In this document: piece after piece, positions 1 to 7,311 of the stretch | Layout: every line of letters starts with the position of its first letter | Position numbering within the stretch: the first letter of the stretch is position 1 | Origin: Paenibacillus sp. BK033 | GTDB taxonomy: Bacteria; Bacillota; Bacilli; Paenibacillales; Paenibacillaceae | Assembly (NCBI RefSeq): GCF_004345425.1 | Contig: NZ_SLVP01000016.1 | Location: 1 to 64,000, forward strand | Reading direction: 5' to 3' | Length of the DNA: 64,000 bases | The notes under the pieces: generated by a model | Told to the model about the DNA's origin: nothing | Database searches by the model: none | Seen by the model: the letters and a program-made list of their open reading frames with translations, nothing else | Program-made: the position numbers and the translations under genes

Positions 1-86
1 GACCTTCCTCACCAGCCGTAAGAATAGTATAAAACGCCGCATCAAAATTTTCATTATTCTGTGGTGCCCCGTGAGGGGCATGGATG
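1..86. other. Left window edge, no confident gene
   Basis: A short open frame on the + strand runs from base 2 to a TAA inside the first attC-like repeat (89-91), so this may be the 3' tail of a cassette gene whose start lies outside the window. Only about 29 residues are visible and they match nothing I recognise. A TCTGTGGTGC block at about 57-66 and GCATGGATGG just before the repeat recur at 1578-1607. Confidence 0.3.
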
Positions 87-165
87 GCTAACGGGAAACA
101 ATAGTTTAATACAACCGATAGCAGCCTCATGGCTGCTATTTTTGTTGCTATCAAGGGAATTAATC
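87..165 (+). repeat. attC-like site S1
   Basis: Left pair GCTAAC-GGGAAAC-AATAGTT, central hairpin AGCAGCC-TCAT-GGCTGCT followed by a T run, then GCTATC, AAGGG and AATTAATC as the right pair. It has the full two-pair architecture of the family. The hairpin with T tract would also end transcription arriving from the left. Confidence 0.7.
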
Positions 166-226
166 ATGGTATTATGAAAGTATAATCTTAACGAATTATT
201 GCTCCAATTAAGGAGGAGAATTAAAT

Positions 227-880
227 TTGAAGATTTCTGGATATCGCGTAATTAAGGGAAAAGAACAGTTTAACCACACATTTGGAGGAGTAAATTGGAA
301 AACACCAGTATGTGTGAATTGCCTCGCTCCAATGCACCTAATCTTTTGTTTTGACCTTACAGATCCTCGATTAAATGGACACTACAAAGTTAAATTGGAA
401 AGCTTACCTCTTGTCACATGCCTAAACTGTTCGGGGTATTGGGCACCACAGGTTTTCCAACTTGACCCTATAGCTAATGCTATAACTATAGTTAAACAAA
501 CTGATGTTGAACATTGGATTATGGAAGATGAAGACAAATTACCTGTTCCTCTCCCTTTGAGCAACGTAAAATTAATACCCTTAACAAAGAAGGATATCCT
601 TTTAGATGACTTGGACAACGACGAGTCTTTTACCTTATTTGGTTCGGAATACATATGCCGATTACTCGGCCCGCCTTTGTTCGCAACAGATAAGATTCAA
701 AAGCGGTGTTCCTCTTGCAGCAAGGAAATGCAGTACATAGCAACCGTTTGTAGCGAAGATTATGATTCTGAGGGCCTGATACATGAAGGATTCTCATTCC
801 ATATAGGTGAATCCTTCATCTTTTTCTATTTGTGTACAGATTGTTTAAGGCTTGAGACAGAAATGCAAAGTACCTCATGA
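227..880 (+). CDS. Hypothetical protein with four CxxC knuckles
   Basis: A 217-residue protein of unknown function. It carries four CxxC pairs at about residues 29-32, 65-68, 161-164 and 203-206, so it probably binds two zinc ions as two zinc-ribbon halves, one in each half of the protein; the zinc binding is inference. No signal peptide or membrane segment is visible, so it should be cytoplasmic. The start is TTG, chosen because a strong AAGGAGGAG ribosome site ends about 9 bases upstream. It is the single gene between sites S1 and S2, AT-rich like most of the array. I do not recognise the family. Confidence 0.7.
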   Translation: MKISGYRVIKGKEQFNHTFGGVNWKTPVCVNCLAPMHLIFCFDLTDPRLNGHYKVKLESLPLVTCLNCSGYWAPQVFQLDPIANAITIVKQTDVEHWIMEDEDKLPVPLPLSNVKLIPLTKKDILLDDLDNDESFTLFGSEYICRLLGPPLFATDKIQKRCSSCSKEMQYIATVCSEDYDSEGLIHEGFSFHIGESFIFFYLCTDCLRLETEMQSTS

Positions 881-900
881 TTAAATAGCTTGACTCATTG

Positions 901-976
901 AACTAACGGGAGACTATAGTTCAATGAAGCTGCCGGGTAACGATCGGTAGCTTTGTTACGTTTATGGGAGATTAGT
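901..976 (+). repeat. attC-like site S2
   Basis: Left pair CTAACGGGAGACTATAG then TTCAA; hairpin AGCTGCC...GGTAGCT at 928-952; right side TTTATGGGAG followed by ATTAGTT. It begins 20 bases after the stop of the preceding gene. Confidence 0.75.
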
Positions 977-1014
977 TAAAGAAGTTAGAGTATTATAAAT
1001 ATAGGAGGGAGACT

Positions 1015-1530
1015 ATGGATGAACGAAGATTGCTTTTAAGCCAAAAGTTAAAGATAAACAAGCAGAAAAATCAAAGGATTAATTTAATAAACTCACTTCC
1101 CCTGGATATGTCTAATGTTATAGAAAAAAGTGATTTAATCACGTCACCAGAATCAGATAAAATCTTGGATAAGATTCACGAAAAATGGAACCATGAATTA
1201 CATAGTAAAGATTTTATTTTTAAATATAAAGATTTCAGAAATGAATTCAGCTGGGAAGAAGAAGTAGTTCAGTTTGTACAAGGGATAGTTATAGAAGTGA
1301 AACTTGCTTATTTATTTTTTGGGATAGATGATAGTCCAATGTTTCTTGTTGACGGAAATTGGGTAATCCAACACTTTGACACGTTATGGAACTCTATTAA
1401 CAATGAAGACGTATGGATTATTGGTCAAAATTTTAATTATGGTGTAATTGTTTCTTGTTATGCGGGATATTTAGAACACGACCCCAATCCAGAAGAAATA
1501 CACTTTGCAATTACTAGGTGGAATAATTAA
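1015..1530 (+). CDS. Hypothetical protein (possibly YxiF-type)
   Basis: A 171-residue, mostly polar protein with a basic N-terminus and no signal or membrane segment. The N-terminal pattern (basic helix followed by NSLPLD) and the tryptophan-rich C-terminal half recall the YxiF-type proteins of Bacillus toxin/immunity loci, but I hold this only loosely. ATG is preceded by TAGGAGGGAG. It is the sole gene between S2 and S3. Function unknown; an immunity role would fit the neighbouring Imm11-like gene at 2726. Confidence 0.65.
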   Translation: MDERRLLLSQKLKINKQKNQRINLINSLPLDMSNVIEKSDLITSPESDKILDKIHEKWNHELHSKDFIFKYKDFRNEFSWEEEVVQFVQGIVIEVKLAYLFFGIDDSPMFLVDGNWVIQHFDTLWNSINNEDVWIIGQNFNYGVIVSCYAGYLEHDPNPEEIHFAITRWNN

Positions 1531-1607
1531 ATAAATTCTTCTTCAACTACCATGAAAGAACGAACTAACTTTAACGCTCTGTGGTGCAAATATCAGATGC
1601 ATGGATG

Positions 1608-1685
1608 GCTAACGGGGAACATTAATTCAACAATCTAGAAGCAGTTTCCGCCGCGGCAGCTGCTCCATGCAATTACCCGTTAGTA
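1608..1685 (+). repeat. attC-like site S3
   Basis: Left arm GCTAACGGGGAACATTAATT then CAACAA; central imperfect hairpin AGCAGTTTCCGCCGCGGCAGCTGCT; right end TTACCCGTTAGT, giving a clear GTTAGT right box. Its upstream flank shares TCTGTGGTGC and GCATGGATGG with S1. Confidence 0.75.
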
Positions 1686-1716
1686 AAAAATTTAGTAGAT
1701 AGGAAGATTGTATTAA

Positions 1717-2196
1717 ATGATGAAGCAAACTAAATTCATTGTGCTAACTCTAACACTAGCCGCAGCTTTAACGATTCCAGCAATAATTAACGCTGATTCT
1801 GCCGAGGTAACACAGACAGAATCCAATCTTCCAATTGTAACACCAGTCATGTCGACAGAATCACCTAACGATTTCATTGTTATTGTTCCACTGACAAACT
1901 ATAGCAGTACTGATACTAGCGCTGGCTCTGCTTTTGTAGTGCCAGGTGGTTTCGGCTATGGAAAACTTCACTTTCACAACGTAGGTAAAGGCGCGGTAAC
2001 TGTTACTGTACAACACGTTGCTACAGGCTTAGAATATGTAGCAGTAAATATAGCTCCAGGAGCAGAGTATATGTGGAGAAGCAGTACTCAATATCCGCAA
2101 GGTATGCGCTCTGGTGATTATAACGTCCAATTTCACTCTTCCACTGCTGCTGTAAACGTGGATTTTGATGGATACGCATCCAATAGTGTAACTTGA
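1717..2196 (+). CDS. Small secreted protein, unknown function
   Basis: A 159-residue protein with a clear Sec signal peptide: MMKQTK, a hydrophobic core at about residues 7-22, and a likely cleavage after INA (about residue 26). The mature part is rich in Val, Thr, Ser and Gly with regularly alternating beta-like stretches, suggesting a beta-sandwich domain. There is no lipobox, anchor or catalytic motif. An AGGAAG ribosome site lies about 12 bases upstream of two in-frame ATGs (1717, 1720). It is the only gene between S3 and S4, so a cassette encoding an exported product. Function unknown. Confidence 0.7.
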   Translation: MMKQTKFIVLTLTLAAALTIPAIINADSAEVTQTESNLPIVTPVMSTESPNDFIVIVPLTNYSSTDTSAGSAFVVPGGFGYGKLHFHNVGKGAVTVTVQHVATGLEYVAVNIAPGAEYMWRSSTQYPQGMRSGDYNVQFHSSTAAVNVDFDGYASNSVT

Positions 2197-2269
2197 AGGA
2201 ACTGCACTGAATGAAGCTCTGGTTTATAAGGGAAATCGGATGGATTGGATCTTCACTTTTTATTTTCAA

Positions 2270-2361
2270 GCTAACTAGAGACGATAGCTTCAGAACAATT
2301 CGACGGCAGCTGGCGCATAATGGTCAGCTGCCGTATTTATTAAAGTAACGTGCAGATTAGC
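2270..2361 (+). repeat. attC-like site S4
   Basis: Left pair GCTAACTAGAGACGATAGC; hairpin ACGGCAGCTG...CAGCTGCCGT; right spacer AAAGTAACGTGCAG then ATTAGC, which pairs with the left GCTAA. The central half closely resembles S11 (8254-8344), pointing to a shared origin. Confidence 0.75.
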
Positions 2362-2365
2362 ATAG

Positions 2366-2623
2366 CTACTCCCTTCAGTCATTGGATTTGAACCAGATGA
2401 GAGTAAAATCCCCGACCCGAATACAGGCATTATTCACGAGTCTAACGTGTGTTTAGGACAAGTAATTGTTTGGGAATCCAGACAGATGGAATATGAGGTA
2501 GTAAATATAAGCACTGAAGAAATGATTCTATGGAAATATATCGAGAAGCTACCCGATGAACCAGATTTCAACTTGATATTAAAAGAATATTTTCATGTTT
2601 TACAAACGGGATTCAAACCATAA
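2366..2623 (+). pseudogene. 5'-truncated cassette ORF
   Basis: An open frame of 85 codons starts directly after an in-frame TAG (2363-2365) at the right edge of S4 and has no ATG, GTG or TTG near its start and no ribosome site. The first internal ATG is about halfway. The encoded text (PDPNTGIIHESNVCLGQ..., ending LQTGFKP) reads like the C-terminal half of a genuine polar protein with an IVWESRQMEYEV strand pattern, so I interpret it as a gene that lost its 5' half at a site junction. It ends 11 bases before S5. Function unknown; small immunity-like proteins have similar composition. Confidence 0.5.
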
Positions 2624-2633
2624 AGCATTACGC

Positions 2634-2712
2634 TCTAACGGGTAACTATAGTTGAATAACCAGCAGAGTGATAAAGGCAGTCGGCTTTAATTAAGTATCT
2701 AGATAATTAAGC
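2634..2712 (+). repeat. attC-like site S5 (imperfect)
   Basis: Left pair CTCTAACGGGTAACTATAGTT then GAATAA. The central hairpin is weak, and a right box AATTAAGC at about 2704-2711 is uncertain. It overlaps the leader of the next gene. Confidence 0.55.
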
Positions 2713-2725
2713 TAGGAGTGTAGCG

Positions 2726-3532
2726 ATGAAAATTTGGGAAATGAACTCTGATCACGATAGCTATGTATTGGCTGATAATCCAGAAGCAGATGACTTGATT
2801 AGGTCAATTAAGAATGACGAACATCCTTTAAAGGACTGGAACGGTATATATTTAAATCTCCTTAGAAAAGGGAAAGAAAAGGATTATATCGGCTATTTAC
2901 CAGGTGCCACAATTATTTCAGAATATGCAAAACAAGCTTTAACTGCGCAAATTGGAGATGAGGCTGAGTTTCTTTTCATCTTGGATCGCCCGATCCATTT
3001 CTTGCATGTCTTAAAAAGAATTGATTGTATTGATATTGATCGAACAGAGAGAACAGAATCAGGACTAATTAAGTCTTCAGAAAGGGTACATTTTATTAGA
3101 GAAAAAATACCTGTTGATACTCTGATCTTTAAAGTTCCTGAAATAAGAACAAGCGTTTATGTCACTGAAAAATTTATTAATCTCGTTAAACAGGCCAATT
3201 TAACAGGTTTTGTTTTTAATCAGGTATGGGATTCTAAACTAACTGAAGAAAAGGATCGAGAAAAACATTTAAAGTATACTGCAGTCCTTGCTGATATTGA
3301 ACAAAATAAAGGCGATGAAATAGCTTATCGCATAGCTAGAGAACAGGTCAATCAGGGACTGGCCTTTGCCAGTGGAAAGTGGAAGATGCAATTAGATTCA
3401 AAAGGGAACTTCTGGCTTGGTGACCTTACAGAAGATTGTGTGTATTCTTGGATTATGCCTACATTTATTCCGCCTGTATTATTAGGCTACCAATGGCATG
3501 TAGTAGAGAATTCGGAAATTAAAATAAAATGA
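2726..3532 (+). CDS. Imm11/DUF1629-like immunity family protein
   Basis: A 268-residue protein with the hallmarks of the Imm11 (DUF1629, PF07791) family: an MKIWEM start with acidic segment, a central VLKRIDCIDIDRTE block (residues about 95-108), then LIFKVPE and VYVTEKFINLVKQANLTGFVF followed by a QVWDS tail (about 134-170). The family protects against polymorphic toxins. The C-terminal 90 residues (WLGDLTEDCVYSW, GYQWHVVE) look like a second small domain I cannot name. A TAGGAGTG site precedes the ATG. No toxin partner lies nearby, so it may be an orphan immunity gene carried as a cassette. Confidence 0.65.
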   Translation: MKIWEMNSDHDSYVLADNPEADDLIRSIKNDEHPLKDWNGIYLNLLRKGKEKDYIGYLPGATIISEYAKQALTAQIGDEAEFLFILDRPIHFLHVLKRIDCIDIDRTERTESGLIKSSERVHFIREKIPVDTLIFKVPEIRTSVYVTEKFINLVKQANLTGFVFNQVWDSKLTEEKDREKHLKYTAVLADIEQNKGDEIAYRIAREQVNQGLAFASGKWKMQLDSKGNFWLGDLTEDCVYSWIMPTFIPPVLLGYQWHVVENSEIKIK

Positions 3533-3540
3533 AGTATGAA

Positions 3541-3600
3541 GCTAACGGTGAACGATAGTTCAGCAAGACGACGTAGTTTAGCTTAATGATTTTAAATGGA
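3541..3600 (+). repeat. attC-like site S6 (degenerate)
   Basis: The left pair is clear (GCTAACGGTGAACGATAGTT then CAGCAAGACGACG), but the right half lacks a recognisable hairpin and right box. It starts about ten bases after the stop of the Imm11-like gene. Confidence 0.55.
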
Positions 3601-3675
3601 TTGAGAAATTGTTGCTAGGAATATGTTTGAAACATAAAAACAACTTATTTCGTCTGATGAAATTGGAGGGATAAA

Positions 3676-4158
3676 ATGAGAATCTCAAAGTTGTTTCTAT
3701 GTTTGACTTTACTCCATGTATTGTTTGCCACTGCTTGTTCGAACACCAAACCAACAAAAAATATGGGGGAACTGTACAGCTTAGCATTAGATGCGTACAT
3801 GCCGATTGACGAAGGTCTAAATGGAAATATGAAATATATTGCAATTGATATGAGTAATTTTAACGACGTAGATGATACAGACAAGGAAGGAATTAAAAAG
3901 TATTTAAATAAATACAATGTTGAAGTAATAGAAGCGACATATGACCAGTTAAAGGCCGAGGGGTTATATGACCCTCAGACGATGGTCCTTGACGGTGTTT
4001 TGTTGCGAGTCGAAAAGACAGAGATAAAAAACAAGAAGTTTGTTGTTGAAGGCTCTAAATATAGAGCTGGTGATGGAGCAATTGGAATAAAAGTCATAGT
4101 TGAATACAAAAAGGGTAAATGGAAAGTATCAAAAGCAGACGGCACTTGGCAAAGTTAA
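3676..4158 (+). CDS. Putative lipoprotein
   Basis: A 160-residue protein with a lipoprotein signal: MRISK, a hydrophobic core, and a lipobox-like FATAC with Cys at about residue 21. The mature chain is lysine-rich and ends in beta-like repeats (VEGSKYRAGDGAIGIKVIVEYKKGKWKVSK) of the type seen in small Bacillus surface lipoproteins. The role is unknown. A TTGGAGGG site lies about 8 bases before the ATG. Sole gene between S6 and S7. The N-terminal half shows no known domain. Confidence 0.7.
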   Translation: MRISKLFLCLTLLHVLFATACSNTKPTKNMGELYSLALDAYMPIDEGLNGNMKYIAIDMSNFNDVDDTDKEGIKKYLNKYNVEVIEATYDQLKAEGLYDPQTMVLDGVLLRVEKTEIKNKKFVVEGSKYRAGDGAIGIKVIVEYKKGKWKVSKADGTWQS

Positions 4159-4166
4159 TTCATCAC

Positions 4167-4252
4167 GCTAACTGGGAACTTTAGCTCAATAAAGACAGCA
4201 CGGCAGCCCAACTTACTGAGCTGCCGTTTTCTAAACTAATTGGTAGGATAAT
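4167..4252 (+). repeat. attC-like site S7
   Basis: Left pair GCTAACTGGGAACTTTAGC then TCAATAAAGA; hairpin CACGGCAGC...GAGCTGCCGT with a T run; right side CTAAACTAATTGGTAGGA then TAATGA. The central hairpin and the AATAAAGACAGCACGGCAGC stretch recur in S21. Confidence 0.75.
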
Positions 4253-4300
4253 GATGACGAAGATATTTATTATCTATCCACTGAACTAAGGGAGAAATCT

Positions 4301-4846
4301 ATGTCAAAAATCATTTTAGTTAGGGGTATGGCTGGAACTGGAAAATCAACATTAACGAATGAGCTTAGTAAGAGACTGAAATTGGTGGTACTGCATAAGG
4401 ATGATATTTATGACGCTTCAGCAAGTGTTATTCAAGAACATAGTTCAAGGAACAAATTATGTTTTGACTTCCTCTTTAGATTATTACAGACGGTTATAGA
4501 TGCAGATGCGAGCATCATTCTCGATTTCGGCTTTAATGACAATAACAGTGTATTAAGTTTAGACCAATGGGTAAGGGAAAGAGGGGGAGAATTAAAGATA
4601 ATACATTGTATATGTAGTAATGAAACAATATGGTCGGAACGTCTGGCTGAACGAAGTAAAAATCCATTACCTAATCAATTGATTACAAATTTATCAGAGC
4701 TAAAGGAATATTATAGAAATTTAAGTGCTGAATATCTTGAAAAGGAATTGGTCCTTGACACGGTCAAGGAATTAGAATGGCTGATTATTCAAGCCGAAAC
4801 ATTTGTCCTAGAACAAAATGCGCATTACGCTAACGGGGAACGTTAG
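4301..4846 (+). CDS. P-loop ATP-binding kinase-like protein
   Basis: A 181-residue nucleotide-binding protein with a Walker A loop GMAGTGKST at residues 9-17, a substrate-region HKDDIYD (about 36-42) and a Walker B-like SIILDFGF (about 73-80). It resembles small AAA_33 / zeta-toxin-type kinases often found as mobile cargo; the substrate is unknown. The lid region has Arg-rich SERLAERSKNP typical of this group. The last six residues (AHYANGER minus start) and the TAG stop lie inside the left pair of site S8, so the repeat supplies the end of the reading frame. A GGGAG ribosome site precedes the ATG. Confidence 0.75.
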   Translation: MSKIILVRGMAGTGKSTLTNELSKRLKLVVLHKDDIYDASASVIQEHSSRNKLCFDFLFRLLQTVIDADASIILDFGFNDNNSVLSLDQWVRERGGELKIIHCICSNETIWSERLAERSKNPLPNQLITNLSELKEYYRNLSAEYLEKELVLDTVKELEWLIIQAETFVLEQNAHYANGER

Positions 4847-4910
4847 TTCAACGAAAAAAGAAGCAGCACGCATCAGCAGCTGCTTCTTTTTCATTTAGCT
4901 GTAGGATTTG
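4829..4910 (+). repeat. attC-like site S8
   Basis: One of the clearest left pairs: GCTAACGGGGAACGTTAGTT, a perfect CTAACG/CGTTAG pair around GGGAA. Hairpin AGAAGCAGC...GCTGCTTCT with T tract. The right side TCATTTAGCTGTAGGATTTG is less regular. Its left arm contains the stop codon of the preceding kinase gene. Confidence 0.75.
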
Positions 4911-4966
4911 AATGTTAATACGTCAAAATATATTCAGTAATACTTGCCATAGAAAGGAATCAAAAA

Positions 4967-5545
4967 ATGAAATTAGTTTTATTTGGTGATAGTATCACGG
5001 CAAGAACAGAAGGTCACGACCGTCCTTTACTGACAATAAAACTGGAAGATAAATTAAGCGGAAATTGGCATATAATTAACGCTGGCATTCCGGGTAACAA
5101 TACATTCGATGCTCTCAATAGAGTTAAGAAAGATGTGATACTTCATAATCCAGATTTAGTGACTGTTTTATTTGGAGCAAACGATGCTGCATTTCATAAA
5201 ATGGTTCCACTGAATGTCTTTGAAAGGAATCTCACTAATATTGTGACGGCGATTACTCCATCAAAGACGATACTTATTAGTCCTACTCCAGTTGATGAAG
5301 AATTACAACATGCACGGACTAACACCGTACTTAAGCAATATACAGAAATCATAAGAGCAGTGAGTGAAGCAACTGGCAGTCATTATATAGACCTGTTCTC
5401 AAGCATGATTAACCTTGATAATTTGTCTGAAATTTTGAGAGGTCTTAGAAATGATGGACTTCATTTTGGTGAACTTGGATATGATTATTTAGCAGATATG
5501 ATTTGCAGAGAGTTAATTATTCTTTCTAGAGAGATGTTAAGCTAA
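4967..5545 (+). CDS. SGNH/GDSL-family hydrolase
   Basis: A 192-residue esterase/lipase-like enzyme of the SGNH superfamily. Block I GDSIT gives the nucleophile Ser9, block II has the Gly in NAGIPGNNT (about 38-46), block III is GAND (70-73), and block V is DGLH with Asp163 and His166. All four catalytic blocks are intact. There is no signal peptide, so it should act in the cytoplasm on an ester substrate that cannot be deduced. An AGAAAGGAAT site precedes the ATG. The TAA stop is the TAA of GCTAAC at the start of site S9, so gene and repeat overlap by five bases. Confidence 0.85.
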   Translation: MKLVLFGDSITARTEGHDRPLLTIKLEDKLSGNWHIINAGIPGNNTFDALNRVKKDVILHNPDLVTVLFGANDAAFHKMVPLNVFERNLTNIVTAITPSKTILISPTPVDEELQHARTNTVLKQYTEIIRAVSEATGSHYIDLFSSMINLDNLSEILRGLRNDGLHFGELGYDYLADMICRELIILSREMLS

Positions 5546-5624
5546 CGAGGAACATTAGTTCAAAACACAACGACAGCAGCCGCGCACATTAAGTACGGTT
5601 GCTTTTTTGTTGAACTAAAGGGCA
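5541..5624 (+). repeat. attC-like site S9, left part, split by intron
   Basis: GCTAACGAGGAACATTAGTT then CAAAACACAACGACAGCAGCC, a hairpin to GGTTGC with a T run, and TTGTTGAACTAAAGGGCA. The remaining right box TTAGTT follows the intron at 7237-7243. Bases 5541-5625 match 8777-8861 (S12) with one visible difference, so S12 shows the empty state of this site. Confidence 0.8.
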
Positions 5625-7236
5625 GTGCGCGCCTAGCTAAGCTAGGCACAACTTACTGATGCAAGTTCAGTCGGGGTAAGGACCAAGCCGCCCCGTAGCT
5701 AGCAGGCAGACGTCGGCGAAATCCGACGGTTGAAGCCCTGTGAAAAGTCGCGCTCTGCGCGATGAAGCAAATCTACAGGCCGTAATGAAAATGAATCCTT
5801 CCGCATCGTGAAAGTGAACCCGAAAGGGATAAGAGGGAGCCAACGCCACCAATGAAAACGCTCGACAACTCCAAAATACCCTCTATCTAGCGGCTAAGGA
5901 GAACCCCAAACGTAAGTTTCATGCCTTATACGACAAACTATTCCGTAAAGATATCCTGCATGAGGCATGGGAACGAGTGAAAACCAATCGCGGCAGCGCT
6001 GGTGTTGATGGACAGACGATCCAATATATCGTTCGAGAGATTGGCGAAGAATTCTTCATCGAAGAGATCCGGCAACAGCTAATGAGCGGAGAATACCGAC
6101 CGTCCCCGGTCAAACGGAAAGAAATTCCGAAACCGGACGGAAAGACGCGTCCCTTAGGTATTCCAACCGTCCGAGATCGGACTGTGCAAATGGCAACTAA
6201 ATTGGTGATCGAAGGCATCTTCGAAGCGGATTTCAAAGATTGCTCGTACGGGTTTCGCCCCAAGCGGTCGGCCCATCAAGCAATTAAGAGCATTCGGGAA
6301 AGCATCAATTGGGGTGTCATAAACTGGGTAGTCGACGTAGACATTACAGGTTACTTCGATAATATCTCCCACAGCAAACTGATGAAACTAGTTGAAGAAC
6401 GTATCAGCGACAAGCGCATTCTGAAGTTAATTAGACAATGGCTTGAAGCAGGAGTAATGAAGGATGGCGAGTGGCACAAAACAGAGATCGGTAGCCCACA
6501 AGGCGGCGTAATTTCTCCACTTTTGGCTAACATCTATCTCAACTACCTCGATACGATCTGGGAAAAACGCTTTTCTCATCTCGGTAAGTTAGTAAGATAC
6601 GCTGATGATCTAGTCATTCTATGCCGATACAAACCGCAGGCGATTGAGGCGATCCGTACCCTGAAGTCCATCTTTGGGAAATTGGAATTGACCATAAACA
6701 GATCAAAATCGAAGCTAGTATGTCTCTGGCAGAACAGGGAAGGATTCGACTTCCTCGGATTTGATTATCGAAAGATGCCGCACCTCCATAAAAAGGGAGC
6801 GATGTATCGACTTCGTTGCTTTCCATCAAAGAAGGCAATGAAGAAGATGCGTACACGAGTGAAAGAAGAGACAGCTTCGAGAGGGCGGTTGCAATGGCCG
6901 CTTAAGTTTATGGTCGATCTGCTAAATCCAATGATTCAAGGTTGGCGTAACTATTATGCTCATCTGGATGTGGACCGGAAGATGGCAAATCGATTTCTGG
7001 CAAAAGTGGATTGGTACATCCTCAGGAGGCTAAGACTTTACTGGAATAAGAAACACAAAAGACGCAGATTGGCTTGGAATGAAATGAGACAACTGCTTCT
7101 TCGTACAGGATTGAAATCGGTATGTACCTGGGAAATCCGTACTGCCCTAGATAAAGGACGTCGGAAAGCCGTATGCGGGAAAACCGCACGTACGGTTTGA
7201 TGAGGAGGGGCTGGATTTCCCAGCCTTTTACTCTAC
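5625..7236 (+). mobile_element. Group IIC intron inserted in an attC-like site
   Basis: The element starts with GTGCGCG (group II 5' consensus GUGYG) at 5625 and ends after a domain V hairpin (about 7164-7198: AAAGCCGTATGCGG, AAAA loop, CCGCACGTACGGTTT, with the AGC catalytic triad) and a domain VI stem (GGGGCTGG-ATTT-CCCAGCC) closing in CTAC at about 7236. Downstream, TTAGTTCCAATATG continues the interrupted site and resembles the flank of S11. Length about 1.6 kb and an endonuclease-less maturase fit bacterial class C, which inserts after terminator-like hairpins or into attC sites. The 3' end is good to within a few bases. Confidence 0.85.
5977..7200 (+). CDS. ltrA: Group IIC intron reverse transcriptase/maturase
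   Basis: The intron-encoded protein aids splicing and target-primed reverse transcription of its own intron. Visible: GSAGVDGQTI (RT1), KPDGKTRPLGIPTVRDR (RT2-2a), SYGFRPKRSAH, DVDITGYFDNI (RT3-4), GSPQGGVISPLLANIYL (RT5), catalytic YADD at residues 208-211 counted from GTG 5977, and the maturase X domain (about 300-390). No HNH endonuclease follows, as in class C. The frame is open back to 5833 and encodes conserved RT0 sequence (LAAKENPKRKFHALYDKLFRKD), yet no ATG, GTG or TTG lies there; an ATG at 5853 is in another frame and stops soon. A frameshift near the 5' end or an unusual start is likely. The stop lies in domain V, which is common. Confidence 0.85.
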   Translation: MKTNRGSAGVDGQTIQYIVREIGEEFFIEEIRQQLMSGEYRPSPVKRKEIPKPDGKTRPLGIPTVRDRTVQMATKLVIEGIFEADFKDCSYGFRPKRSAHQAIKSIRESINWGVINWVVDVDITGYFDNISHSKLMKLVEERISDKRILKLIRQWLEAGVMKDGEWHKTEIGSPQGGVISPLLANIYLNYLDTIWEKRFSHLGKLVRYADDLVILCRYKPQAIEAIRTLKSIFGKLELTINRSKSKLVCLWQNREGFDFLGFDYRKMPHLHKKGAMYRLRCFPSKKAMKKMRTRVKEETASRGRLQWPLKFMVDLLNPMIQGWRNYYAHLDVDRKMANRFLAKVDWYILRRLRLYWNKKHKRRRLAWNEMRQLLLRTGLKSVCTWEIRTALDKGRRKAVCGKTARTV

Positions 7237-7243
7237 TTAGTTC
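7237..7243 (+). repeat. attC-like site S9, right box after intron
   Basis: TTAGTTC directly after the intron end completes the AACTAA ... TTAGTT right pair of S9 when the intron is removed. Confidence 0.6.
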
Positions 7244-7311
7244 CAATATGTGGTATTATTAAGAGCGGAGTTTTCGTTGAATTAAACTACTCAATGGAGG
7301 CGATCAATTAT

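Noticed and set aside
7237..7260. Transposase footprint or target duplication at the intron ends
   Set aside because: No direct repeat flanks the element; ends fit group II splicing boundaries.
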